64,000 nt of DNA from Holophagales bacterium UBA2201 (GTDB lineage Bacteria > Acidobacteriota > Thermoanaerobaculia > UBA2201). Both the position numbers and the translations under genes were made by a program. The stretch is taken from assembly GCA_002327305.1 (NCBI GenBank), contig DCUZ01000016.1, forward strand, positions 1 to 64,000. The letters run 5' to 3'. A model generated the notes under the pieces. It saw nothing but the letters and a program-made list of their open reading frames with translations, searched no databases and was not told the origin of the DNA. How positions within the stretch are numbered: the first letter of the stretch is position 1; each line of letters begins with the position of its first letter. Shown in pieces: positions 34,270 to 43,246 of the stretch.

Positions 34270-35280
34270 ATGGTCGTTCATGCATCCTATGTCTGCCCCC
34301 GTTGTCATGGAGGCATGGAGATCGGGCCAAGCGGACTGATCTGTCCGGCCTGCACAATCACTTATCCGGTGGCGGATGGTATCGCCGACTTCTCTGAAGG
34401 CCATTACTACGATCAGTTCGACCCCTCCTCCTCGCTCACCGTCGAACATCAGGCGGGGCTAAATCACGAGGTCGAGGGGTCCCGATGGCGCATCCAGGCC
34501 TATTATCTCCCCAAGATCGAAACGACTTTACGCAAATTTGCTCTGGAGCGCTCCAGGATACAGATCCTGGATTGCGGCTGCGGCAACGGCTGGTCGGTGG
34601 ACCTGCTAAACGACACGGGGCTCTTGACCTGGGGGGTTGACCTGTCCCAATTGCGCCGGTGGCAGTGGAGGGAGCGCAAGCACAAAGGCAACCTTGCGGT
34701 GGCCGACGCCCGCCGTCTTCCCTTCGAGGATGGCCGTTTTCATTTCATCCTCTGTTCCGGCGTCATTGAGCACATCGGGGTCCAGGAGTACAAGCTGGGG
34801 GCCTATAGCGTGAAACCCCTGGAAAACCGCGACGCCATGCGAACAGCATTCCTTTCCGAACTCCTGCGGGTCCTCGCTCCCGGCGGCACGCTCTGGCTGG
34901 ATTGTCCCAACGGGGCCTTCCCCATTGATTTCTGGCATGGCGATCGGGTGGGCCAGGCCCGCCGCCATGCGCTGAATGAGGGCTTCCTGGCCAAGACCGG
35001 CGAGATTCGGAGCTATCTATCGGCGATCAAGACGCCGGCTTCCTTGAAGCCGCGCAGCCCTCATCGCCTATTCCGCTTCCAGCAGGTGGGGCGGCATTGG
35101 TACGGTCGTGCGATCCGGCCTTTGATGGGTATATATTTCAACCTCATGCGTGTGTTTCCTTTCTCCATCTTGGCCGGCACGGGCCTCAATCCGTACTTGG
35201 TCCTGGAGATCAGCAAGGAGGCAGATCATGTGCATTCGAAGGAGCACTCTACGGCAATATTGCTTATCAAACAACAGTAA
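34270..35280 (+). CDS. SAM-dependent methyltransferase with N-terminal zinc ribbon
   Basis: 336 residues. A Trm112-like ribbon with C9, C12, C25, C28 ('CPRCHGG', 'CPACTITYPVADGIADF') precedes a class I methyltransferase domain with 'ILDCGCGNGWSVDLL' (SAM), acidic 'WGVDLS' and 'HIGVQEYKLGAY'/'LLRVLAPGGTLWLDCPNG' near the product side. Targets of this type are usually small molecules, lipids or glycans. GGAGGATGTTCTG precedes the ATG. The last dozen residues overlap a fragment of another gene in a different frame (see 35238). Confidence 0.75.
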   Translation: MVVHASYVCPRCHGGMEIGPSGLICPACTITYPVADGIADFSEGHYYDQFDPSSSLTVEHQAGLNHEVEGSRWRIQAYYLPKIETTLRKFALERSRIQILDCGCGNGWSVDLLNDTGLLTWGVDLSQLRRWQWRERKHKGNLAVADARRLPFEDGRFHFILCSGVIEHIGVQEYKLGAYSVKPLENRDAMRTAFLSELLRVLAPGGTLWLDCPNGAFPIDFWHGDRVGQARRHALNEGFLAKTGEIRSYLSAIKTPASLKPRSPHRLFRFQQVGRHWYGRAIRPLMGIYFNLMRVFPFSILAGTGLNPYLVLEISKEADHVHSKEHSTAILLIKQQ

Positions 35281-35426
35281 CACCGGCAAAACTCCGCTAT
35301 GAACTTGTGCCTTCCAACGGCAACCATTATTATTTGATCACCGCTTATAGTGCCAATCAGGAAAGCAGCCCTGGAAATGGCACCAGCGGGCCCCGTCCTG
35401 TCTCGCAATGCACCTGCCCGCCATAA
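35238..35426 (+). pseudogene. C-terminal fragment of a secreted FN3-like protein
   Basis: In a frame different from the methyltransferase, 'LYGNIAYQTTVTPAKLRYEL', 'NHYYLITAYSANQESSPGNG' and '...CTCPP' then stop read like the last strands of a fibronectin type III domain plus a tail. There is no start of its own; it begins inside the 3' end of the methyltransferase gene. It is probably a relic at a recombination joint. Confidence 0.4.
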
Positions 35427-35451
35427 ATACGGACGAGAAAAGCCCAGCTAT

Positions 35452-35952
35452 TTATTTTGCCTGATTCAATGCCGGAAATGAAGAAAGCGGCGGCGTGCCC
35501 CATACCCGGATTGAGCTATGCCTGCCATCAACGGTGCAAGCCCATGTATAATCCGTGCCCAGCCCCGACATCTCCGCCATCCACACCGCCCCCCAGCCGT
35601 CCCGCGACGGGGCCTCGATGCGGAACTCCAGGGGGTCCTTCAACGCGTGGCCGGGGACGCGGAGGAACCGGACCTCGTCGGCCGGCAGGTCGCCGAGCTT
35701 CCCGCCGTTCAGGATGATCGCGCCGCCGGTCAGGGACCACGCCCGCAGGCGCATCTCCTGCCGCCCGGCACGGGCGAAGGCACGCACGAAAACGACGGTT
35801 TCCGGCTCCGCCGCCGGCAATTTCCCGTCCCGCCAGATCACTTGGCCTCCCGGTTCCGCGGCGCGGAGCTTCTCCGAGTGGAAGCGGTGGACGGATTGCC
35901 ACAAAATACAAATGGCGAAAAGGGACAGGCCGGCAATCAATATCCGTTTCAT
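35452..35952 (-). CDS. Signal-anchored protein of unknown function (paralogue of the 29328 remnant)
   Basis: 166 residues with one N-terminal hydrophobic helix (MKRILIAGLSLFAICILWQSV) and a beta-rich exported domain ('ETVVFVRAFARAGRQEMRLRAWSLTGGAIILNGG', 'FRIEAPSRDGWGAVWMAEMSG'). No family recognised. A truncated relative stands on the other side of the RM island. The heptamer arrays end 5 nt before its ATG, and no clear ribosome site remains. Confidence 0.6.
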   Translation of the reverse strand: MKRILIAGLSLFAICILWQSVHRFHSEKLRAAEPGGQVIWRDGKLPAAEPETVVFVRAFARAGRQEMRLRAWSLTGGAIILNGGKLGDLPADEVRFLRVPGHALKDPLEFRIEAPSRDGWGAVWMAEMSGLGTDYTWACTVDGRHSSIRVWGTPPLSSFPALNQAK

Positions 35953-35957
35953 GGATA

Positions 35958-36145
35958 GTTTCGAGTTTCGAGTTTCGAGTTTCGAGTTGAGAAGCGGGAA
36001 ACGCGGTTTCGAGTCTCGAGTTTAGAGTTTCGAGTTGTCAAACGGGAAACGCAGTTTCGAGTTTCGAGTTTCGAGTTTCGAGTTGAGAAGCGGGAAACGC
36101 GGTTTCGAAGTTCGAGTTCATAGTTTCGTGTTGAGAAGCAGGATG
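35958..36145. repeat. Composite heptamer array, 48-nt period
   Basis: Four copies of a 48-nt unit starting at 35958, 36006, 36054 and 36102. Each is four GTTTCGA-type 7-mers (28 nt) plus a 20-nt spacer beginning GTTGAGAAGCGGGAAAC. Copies 2 and 4 carry point changes. Confidence 0.92.
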
Positions 36146-36165
36146 TAGAGAGAGTTGTGCTTTTA

Positions 36166-36342
36166 ACTTTCAACTCGCAACTCGCAACTTTGCTCTGGTT
36201 TTGTCTTTAATTCGGAACTCGAAACTCGAAACTCGCAACTTTGCTCTGGTTTTGTCTTTAATTCGAAACTCGCAACTCGCAACTCGCAACTTTGCTCTGG
36301 TTTTGTCTTTAATTCGAAACTCGCAACTCGCAACTCGCAACT
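36166..36342. repeat. Composite heptamer array, 51-nt period, inverted to the 48-nt array
   Basis: Three 51-nt units marked by TTTGCTCTGG at 36189, 36240 and 36291, separated by ACTCGCA/ACTCGAA 7-mers. The 7-mers are the reverse complement of the GAGTTTC/GAGTTG type in the preceding array, so the two blocks form a long imperfect inverted repeat around ~36150. Confidence 0.92.
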
Positions 36343-36347
36343 GCATT

Positions 36348-37166
36348 TTAATACTGCCCCAACGACCCGTCCCGCTTGGCATTCCGGACGGCGGCGTTGA
36401 AGAGCCACAGGCTGAGGGGGACGAGGACGGCGGAGAAGGCGAGGAGGTAGAGATAGCTGCCGCCGAGGTCGGCCACCCCCTTCCCTTCGAGGATGGAACC
36501 CCGCAGGACGGCCAGGGCATGGGTGGTGGGGATGAGGTCGGAGAGGGTCTGCAGGGCCGGCGGCAGGATCTCCTTGGGGAAGAAGACGGTGCCGAAGAGG
36601 GCCGAGGCGGTGCCGAAGAAATAGGAGACCGGCTCGCCCCGCTTGAACAATAAAACCGAGGCGGCGGCAAGGTTGCCGATGGCACCGAAGGTGATCGAGC
36701 AAAGGAATAGCGGCAGAACGAAATTCATAACCTCGAGATCGGGCAGGGGGACGTCGAAAAGCAGGCGGGCCGCCAAGAGAAGAAGATAAAGACGCAGGAT
36801 ACCGGCGATAAAATCAGACACCATGCTCAGCGCCGGCATCTCGCAGGGCCATCGCAGCAAGTTCAGGGTGTACTCCAGCGTGCCGTTCATCTGCTGTTCG
36901 CGGATACGGCTGGAGGAGCTGTACATGATGGTGGTGAGCATCCCCTGGAGGGCCAGCCCCAGGATGACATAAGGGAAGTAGCCTCCGGGCGAGGCGAAAC
37001 CGCCCATTCCCTTGTCCATGAGGGTGGCGATGAAATACCAAAGAAACAGGGTGAAAAGCCAGGCTCCGGCCTGCAGAATGACATTCAACCGGTAGGAGAG
37101 GGCAAGGCGGATGTCCCGCTCAAGGAACAGGCCCATGCGACGGACGGTGTCCAGATGATTACTCAT
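36348..37166 (-). CDS. ABC-2 type transporter permease
   Basis: 272 residues from ATG 37166 (ATGA overlap with the ATPase stop). Six hydrophobic segments in the ABC-2 pattern: 'LNVILQAGAWLFTLFLWYFIA', 'YFPYVILGLALQGMLTTIMYSSS', 'REQQMNGTLEYTLNLL' (the family's amphipathic segment) and 'PKEILPPALQTLSDLIPTTHAL'. It is the last gene of the lipid A operon; the exported substrate is unknown but may be a lipid or glycolipid. Confidence 0.87.
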   Translation of the reverse strand: MSNHLDTVRRMGLFLERDIRLALSYRLNVILQAGAWLFTLFLWYFIATLMDKGMGGFASPGGYFPYVILGLALQGMLTTIMYSSSSRIREQQMNGTLEYTLNLLRWPCEMPALSMVSDFIAGILRLYLLLLAARLLFDVPLPDLEVMNFVLPLFLCSITFGAIGNLAAASVLLFKRGEPVSYFFGTASALFGTVFFPKEILPPALQTLSDLIPTTHALAVLRGSILEGKGVADLGGSYLYLLAFSAVLVPLSLWLFNAAVRNAKRDGSLGQY

Positions 37167-37818
37167 GCCAGCGTTTCCGTTCGCGTGCACGCCGACAGAA
37201 GGGCGTGCTCCTGCGGCGAGGCGATGATGACCGTCTTCTGCCCTTGAAATTTCTTAAGGATCTCTCTCAGGCAAGTGAGGCCGATGTCGTCGAGGGACCG
37301 GAACGGCTCGTCGAGGAGGTAGAGGGGAGCGTCCATGGCGAAGGCCCGAACAAGCGCCACCTTCTGCCGCTCGCCGGTGGAGAGAGAGTCGAACCGCCGG
37401 TGCAAGAACGGCCCGATTCCGAACATCTCCTCCCATTGCTTAGCGCTGTCCTCCTTCACAGGGTTGGGAAGGATGGAAAGGAAGAATTTCAGGTTCTGGC
37501 GCACCGTGAGCCGGAAGTAGAACGAGCGTTCCTCCGGCCCGACATAGACGACGCGGCCCTTGATCTTCTCCTCGCCCCTCGGCAGGGGGTGGCCCAGCAC
37601 CTCCACCGTCCCGCCGTCGGCGTAGAGGGCCCCGGCGACGATCTTGAGCAAAGTGGTCTTCCCGGCGCCGTTGCGCCCCTTCAATCCCACGATCTCTCCC
37701 GCCTCCACGCGCAGGGAGACGCCCTTGAGGGCATCCACTTGTGGCGAGGGGGGATTGAGGAGATTCCAGGCCCCGCGACGGGGGAAGATCTTGGTAACGG
37801 AGTCCAGCAGGACGGCCG

Positions 37819-37822
<4 letters not shown>
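37163..37822 (-). CDS. ABC transporter ATP-binding protein
   Basis: 219 residues from ATG 37822. Walker A is 'GRNGAGKTTLLK', the signature is 'LSTGERQKVALVRA' (LSTGE), Walker B is 'APLYLLDEPFRSLD', and the switch His is in the 'IIASPQEHALL' region. It overlaps mtnP and the permease by 4 nt on each side, so it forms a two-gene exporter with the permease, translated with the lipid A genes. Confidence 0.92.
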
Positions 37823-38678
<856 letters not shown>

Positions 38679-38682
<4 letters not shown>

Positions 38683-39596
38683 TTCAGGGCGTCCTGGATG
38701 CGGCAGGCCACCTCGAGGGCGCGGCCGCCCTTGTCGCCGTCCACCCGCGGGGCCCGCCCCCCCTCGATGGCCCCGACGAAGTCGGCCAGCTCGGCCCTCA
38801 GCGGCTCCTGCTGGCGCACCTCCACCTTCCGCTCCTCGACGCGGGGCGCTCCGCCGCCGGTCTCCAACGCGAAGGCCTTGATGGACTTGTCGGCGTAGTC
38901 CACGGAGAAGTAGGCGCGCGGCTCGAAGATGCGCAGTTTGCGGACCCGCTCCAGACTGATGCGCGAGGCGGTGAGGTTGGCCACCACCCCGTTGTCGAAC
39001 TCGAGGCGGGCGTTGGCGATGTCCACCTTGGGGGAGAGGACCGGGACGCCGGAGGCGCGCACCTCGCGCACCTCGGAGCGGGCCAGGTCCTGGACGATCT
39101 GGATGTCGTGGATCATGAGGTCGAGGATGACGTCCACGTCGAGGGAGCGGGGGGTGAAGACGGCGAGGCGCTCGACGGTGATGTAGCGGGGGTTCTGGAC
39201 CATGGGGAGGACCGCCTCCACGGCGGGGTTGTGCCGCTCGATGTGCCCCACCGCCAGGACCAGCCCCTTCGATCGGAAGGCCTCCGCCATCCGGCGCGCC
39301 TCGTCGAGGGAGAAGGCGATGGGCTTCTCCACCAGGACGTGCTTCCCGGCGTCGGCCGCCTCGAGGACGACCGCCTGGTGGTGGACGGTGGGGACCGCCA
39401 CCACGACCGCGTCGCAGGCGGCGAGGAGGGCTTCGAGGGTGGGGTGGGCCGGAATGCCGAACTGGGCGGCCACTTCCTTCGCCCGCTCGGCGTTCTGGTC
39501 ATGGATGCCGATGAATTGCGCGCCGTCGAACCCGGCGAGGACGCGGGTGTGGTGATAGCCGAAGACCCCGGTCCCCACCACCCCGACGCGGATCAT
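38679..39596 (-). CDS. gnnA: Gfo/Idh/MocA oxidoreductase (GnnA-like)
   Basis: 305 residues from ATG 39596. N-terminal NAD-binding Rossmann fold ('VGVVGTGVFGYHHTRVL'), 'VLVEKPIAFSLDEARRM' with the EKP lysine, and 'VILDLMIHDIQIVQDL' with the substrate His. Directly downstream of lpxA, as in species where GnnA oxidises UDP-GlcNAc at C3 so that GnnB can aminate it and LpxA can make an amide-linked lipid A. GnnB is not in this window, so the assignment is inference from position and family. Confidence 0.75.
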
Positions 39597-40378
39597 CGCG
39601 CCACCACCCCGCGTTTGGCGGCCTTGACGAAGTCGAGGAAGTAGCGGGTGTGCTCGTCCATCGCCACCTCGGCCTCGGCCTGCCTGAGGGCATCCTCGCG
39701 GAGGGTGTTGGTCTGGAAGAGGATCCTGAAGAGCTTGCGGAGGTTCTCGATGGTCTCCTCGGGGAAGTTCTTCCGCTTGAGGCCGAGGGTGTTGATGCCG
39801 TAGGCCCTTGCGGGCCGGCCGCCCGCCGTCTTGACATAGGGGAGGACATCCTGCGTGGCCACGGTGAACCCGCCCATGAAGGCGTGGCGGCCGACGCGGC
39901 AGAACTGATGGACGGCGGAGAAGGCCCCGATCGCGGCCCAGTCGTCCACCTCGACATGGCCCGCCAGGGTGCCGGCGTTGGCGAAGATGCAATGGTCGCC
40001 GACGTGGCAGTCGTGGGCGACGTGGGCGTAGGCCATGAAGAGGTTGTCGCTTCCGACGGTGGTGTGGCCGCCCCCCCCGGGGGTGCCCCGGTGGAAGGTG
40101 GTGTACTCACGGATGAGGTTGCGGTCCCCGATGGTCAGGCGGGTGGGCTCGCCCGCGTACTTGAGGTCCTGCGGCGGGAACCCGATGTGGCAGGGCCCCT
40201 GGATGGTGTTGTCCCCGCCGATGGCGGTGAGCCGCTCCACCTGGACGAAGGCGACCAGTTTCGTTCCGCGCTTGATGGTGACATCGGGGCCGATGATGCA
40301 GTAGGGACCCACCGTGACGCCGTCTTCGAGGACGGCCCCGGGGTCCACGATGGCGGTGGGGTGGATCCAAGCGCTCAT
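39593..40378 (-). CDS. lpxA: UDP-N-acetylglucosamine acyltransferase LpxA
   Basis: 261 residues of left-handed beta helix hexapeptides ('HPTAIVDPGAVLEDGVTVGPYCIIG'), with the catalytic His at 122 ('HVAHDCHVG') and H157 ('AVHQFCRVG'), and a C-terminal helical part. It performs the first acylation of lipid A synthesis. Overlaps fabZ and the GnnA-like gene by 4 nt each. If GnnA/GnnB operate, the acceptor could be UDP-GlcNAc3N. Confidence 0.96.
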   Translation of the reverse strand: MSAWIHPTAIVDPGAVLEDGVTVGPYCIIGPDVTIKRGTKLVAFVQVERLTAIGGDNTIQGPCHIGFPPQDLKYAGEPTRLTIGDRNLIREYTTFHRGTPGGGGHTTVGSDNLFMAYAHVAHDCHVGDHCIFANAGTLAGHVEVDDWAAIGAFSAVHQFCRVGRHAFMGGFTVATQDVLPYVKTAGGRPARAYGINTLGLKRKNFPEETIENLRKLFRILFQTNTLREDALRQAEAEVAMDEHTRYFLDFVKAAKRGVVAR

Positions 40379-40803
40379 TTATCCACCATCACGGAGGTGA
40401 GTTCGGCCTCGGCGCAGACCACCCCGTCCACCTTGGCCTCGCCCCAAAGTTTGCAGGTGGTGGCCCGCTTGTGGAGGACCTTGATCTCAAACCGGATCTG
40501 GTCCCCCGGAACGATGGGCTTGCGGAACCGGGCCCGGTCGATCCCCATGAAATAGACGAGTTTGGCGTCCTTGTCCTCCACCTCGCCCAGGAGCATGCAA
40601 CCGCCCGTCTGCGCCATGGCCTCGATGATCAGGACCCCCGGCATGATGGGCTTGCCGGGGAAGTGCCCCTGGAAGAAGGGCTCGTTGATGGTGACGTTTT
40701 TGAGCCCCACCACGTGCTCCGGCCCCGATTCCAGGATGCGGTCCACCAGGAGAAAGGGGTAGCGGTGGGGGAGGTTCTGCAGGATTGCCTGGATGTCCAT
40801 CAT
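40375..40803 (-). CDS. fabZ: 3-hydroxyacyl-ACP dehydratase FabZ
   Basis: 142 residues. Hot-dog fold with 'LPHRYPFLLVDR', catalytic H47 ('FFQGHFPGKPIMPGV') and E61 ('IIEAMAQ'). It dehydrates 3-hydroxyacyl-ACP, competing with LpxA/LpxD for the same acyl donor. The start may be either of two adjacent ATGs (40803 or 40800); the stop of lpxD lies within them. Confidence 0.96.
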   Translation of the reverse strand: MMDIQAILQNLPHRYPFLLVDRILESGPEHVVGLKNVTINEPFFQGHFPGKPIMPGVLIIEAMAQTGGCMLLGEVEDKDAKLVYFMGIDRARFRKPIVPGDQIRFEIKVLHKRATTCKLWGEAKVDGVVCAEAELTSVMVDK

Positions 40804-41792
40804 GGATTCTCTCCTCCTTTGCGAAGCTTGTTCATGAGTTCCGGAAGGCGGGCCAGGGCGGCCTGCTCCTTGAGCCAGACCTTGTGGTTTCGGGATGGGA
40901 ATCCCGATACCATCGTTCCGTCGGGGGTGTCCTTGGCCACGCCGGTCTTGGCGGTGACCGTGACCCCACGGCCGATGGTGATGTGCCCCACGGCGCCCGA
41001 CTGGCCGGCGAAGACGCAGTGGTCGCCGATCGTGGTGGATCCGGCGATCCCCACCTGCCCCACGAGCACCGCGTGGCGGCCGATTTGGACATTGTGGGCG
41101 ACCATCACCAGGTCGTCCAGTTTGGTGCCGTCGCCCACGACGGTGGGAGAGAGGGTGCCCGCGTCCACGCAGGCATTGGCGCCGATCTCGACGTCGTCGC
41201 CCAGCCGCACGCCGCCCACCTGCGGGATCTTGCAATACCGCCCTTCATGGAACGCGAACCCGAACCCGTCGGCCCCCAGCACCGCGCCGCCGTGGATGAC
41301 GCACCGTTTTCCCACGGCCACGCGGGGGTAGAGGACGGCGTTGGGAAAGATGACCGTGTCGTCGCCCACCGTCACGTCGCGCATGAGGACGGCCCCCGAA
41401 TGGACCGTGACCCGTTCCCCCAGGACGGTCCGGGGACCGACGACGGCGCCGGGATGGATCCGGGCGGAGGGGGGGACGACGGCCGAAGCGGCGATGGGGC
41501 CCGGCTCAGGGGGGTCCTGCGGCTCGGGATGGAAGCGGCCGACCAGGAGGGAGAGGGCATAGTAGGGGTCGGCGTGCCGCAGGAGGTGCCGGCCCGGCAG
41601 GAGGGTCTTTTCGTCGGCGAGGAAGGCCCGGGCGGGGCAGGCCGCGGCCCGGGCGGCGTACTTGGCCGAGGTGAGGAAGGCGAGGTCCCCCTCCTCCGCC
41701 TCGTCCACGGGCTTCAACCGCTCCACTTTCCATTCCCCGTCCCCTTCAACCCGGCCGCCGATCAACCGGGCCAGCTCCTCCAGGGTCGGCAT
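40800..41792 (-). CDS. lpxD: UDP-3-O-acylglucosamine N-acyltransferase LpxD
   Basis: 330 residues. The N-terminal uridine-binding domain ('TLEELARLIGGRVEGDG') is followed by hexapeptide repeats with catalytic-region 'DDLVMVAHNVQIGRHAVLVG' and a short C-terminal helix. It is the third step of lipid A synthesis. Follows skp with 6 nt between. Confidence 0.96.
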   Translation of the reverse strand: MPTLEELARLIGGRVEGDGEWKVERLKPVDEAEEGDLAFLTSAKYAARAAACPARAFLADEKTLLPGRHLLRHADPYYALSLLVGRFHPEPQDPPEPGPIAASAVVPPSARIHPGAVVGPRTVLGERVTVHSGAVLMRDVTVGDDTVIFPNAVLYPRVAVGKRCVIHGGAVLGADGFGFAFHEGRYCKIPQVGGVRLGDDVEIGANACVDAGTLSPTVVGDGTKLDDLVMVAHNVQIGRHAVLVGQVGIAGSTTIGDHCVFAGQSGAVGHITIGRGVTVTAKTGVAKDTPDGTMVSGFPSRNHKVWLKEQAALARLPELMNKLRKGGENP

Positions 41793-41798
41793 GGAGGC

Positions 41799-42332
41799 CT
41801 ATTTGCTGGTCTTGGGGGCCGGGAGGTTGACCTGGGAATTGAACCGCTTCAGGATCTCGTCGGTGATGTCCGAGGCATCGTCGGCGTACACCAGGCCGCT
41901 GTTGAATTTGTTGAACAGGAGGGCGAACCCCATCTCCTTCCCCGTCTGGTTGATGATGGGGAAGATCTTGTCCTCCAGTTTCTTCAGTTCCTCGTCCCGG
42001 ACCTCCTTCAGTTCCCGTTCGGTGTCGTCCTTGAACCGCTTGTAGGTGATCTGGCTGTCCTCGAACTTCTTCTGGAGCTCCTTCATTTTCTGCTCGGAAA
42101 GGATGAACTTCTGCTCCTCGAGCTGTTTTTGGATGTCGAGGATGTTCTTCTCGTACGCCTTGGCCTCCTCCACCTTCTTCTCCTGGATCCTCTTCAGTTT
42201 CAGGAAGGACTCCTTGCCGGCGGACGACTCGGAGACCACCCGCTCCACGTCGATGACGCCGATCTTGGGGCTTTGGGCCGCCGCGAGGGCGGGAAGGATC
42301 AGGGCCAGGACCAGGACCGTAATACGTTTCAT
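41799..42332 (-). CDS. skp: Periplasmic chaperone Skp/OmpH
   Basis: 177 residues: signal peptide (to ~20, 'LALILPALAAAQ'), 'KIGVIDVERVVSESSAGKESFLKLKRI', then a long lysine- and glutamate-rich coiled coil that forms the tentacles of the trimer, and 'GFALLFNKFNSGLVYADDASDIT' at the end. It holds unfolded outer-membrane proteins. First gene of the lipid A operon, with GAGGAGG 6 nt before the ATG. Confidence 0.93.
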   Translation of the reverse strand: MKRITVLVLALILPALAAAQSPKIGVIDVERVVSESSAGKESFLKLKRIQEKKVEEAKAYEKNILDIQKQLEEQKFILSEQKMKELQKKFEDSQITYKRFKDDTERELKEVRDEELKKLEDKIFPIINQTGKEMGFALLFNKFNSGLVYADDASDITDEILKRFNSQVNLPAPKTSK

Positions 42333-42497
42333 AACATGCCTCCTCTGGGATTGGTGGGACGCGTTGAAGGATTTATCATACCATAATCTTAAGCCGGTCG
42401 AACCCTCCGCGAGGGCGGTTCGGGACGGCCCATCCGCCCCCCGACGGCCGCGACGGGCGCCGGTCCGACCCCGCCGCCGCCGGGGTCGTCGGGTGCG

Positions 42498-42598
42498 TTG
42501 ACTTCAGGGAGGGCTTGCTCTACCATTTCAGAGTGAACGACGCGCGGGAAGGGCCCATCCGGCCCCTTCCGGAAAGGCGACCATGCATTATCTGTTGA
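42498..42598 (+). promoter_or_regulatory. Promoter and overlapping leader ORF upstream of the YciI gene
   Basis: TTGACT (42498-42503), 17-nt spacer, TACCAT (42521-42526), 6 nt, then GTG 42533 opening a 21-codon ORF that stops at 42596-42598. It overlaps the YciI gene start (42583) by 16 nt, out of frame. Confidence 0.5.
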
Positions 42599-42891
42599 TC
42601 TACGATCTGGCGCCCGATTATCTGGGTCGGCGCGGCGAGTTCCGCGGGGAGCACCTTCGGCTGGCCTGGGAGGCCGCGGAAAGGGGTGAACTGGTCCTGG
42701 GGGGGGCCGTGGGCGATCCTCCCGACGCCGCCATCCTATTCTTTCAGGGAGATTCGCCGGACGGCGCCGAGCGGTTCGCGAAGGCCGACCCCTATGTGGC
42801 GAACGGCCTCATCAAGGCCTGGCGGGTTCGCCCCTGGACAACGGTGGTGGGCGCGGGGGCCGCGACGCCGGTGAAGCCGGAAGGTCGGTGA
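42583..42891 (+). CDS. YciI family protein
   Basis: 102 residues with the YCII dimeric barrel pattern: 'MHYLLIYDLAPDYLGRRGEFRGEHLRLAWEA', 'GELVLGGAVGDPPDAAILFF' and 'FAKADPYVANGLIKAWRVRPW'. The conserved His-Asp of the family appear as H25 and D69. Cytosolic; function unknown. A GGAAAGG site precedes the ATG. Confidence 0.85.
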   Translation: MHYLLIYDLAPDYLGRRGEFRGEHLRLAWEAAERGELVLGGAVGDPPDAAILFFQGDSPDGAERFAKADPYVANGLIKAWRVRPWTTVVGAGAATPVKPEGR

Positions 42892-42925
42892 ACGGGGGAC
42901 CTGCGGCCCGCGGCGCCGAAACGAT

Positions 42926-43246
42926 TCAGGCGTCCTCGAGCTTGACGGCGGTGCCGTAGGCCAGCAGTTCGGCCGCCCCCTGCGTGATCATGGAGGTGAC
43001 GAACCGCGTGTTGACGATGGCGTCGGCCCCGAGACCGCGCGCCTCCTCCACCATGCGGTCGAGGGCCTGCTCGCGCGATTCGGCCATCAGTTTGGTGTAC
43101 TCGTGGATCTCCCCTCCCACGAGGTTGCGGAAAGCGGCCAGGATGTCCTTCCCCACGTGCCGGGCGCGGACGGCGTTGCCCCGGACGATGCCGAGGGTCC
43201 GGACCACCCGCTTGCCGGCGATCGAATCGGTCGAGACGACGATCAT
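42926..43246 (-). CDS. ybjQ: YbjQ/UPF0145 family protein
   Basis: 106 residues from ATG 43246, sharing ATGA with the anti-sigma stop. 'IAGKRVVRTLGIVRGNAVRARHVGKDILAAFRNLVGGEIHEYTKLMAESREQAL' and 'LGADAIVNTRFVTSMI' are the family core, which forms oligomeric rings of unknown role. Last gene of the ECF operon. Confidence 0.92.
   Translation of the reverse strand: MIVVSTDSIAGKRVVRTLGIVRGNAVRARHVGKDILAAFRNLVGGEIHEYTKLMAESREQALDRMVEEARGLGADAIVNTRFVTSMITQGAAELLAYGTAVKLEDA

Noticed and set aside
35958..36342. CRISPR-like array
   Set aside because: Unit length (48 or 51 nt) looked possible, but the 'spacers' are themselves repeated and the 'repeats' are heptamers; there are no cas genes.
36163..36702. 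Protein with 17-residue repeats on the minus strand
   Set aside because: It is the 51-nt array read in frame, fused to an out-of-frame shadow of the ABC permease gene; no start or composition of a real gene.
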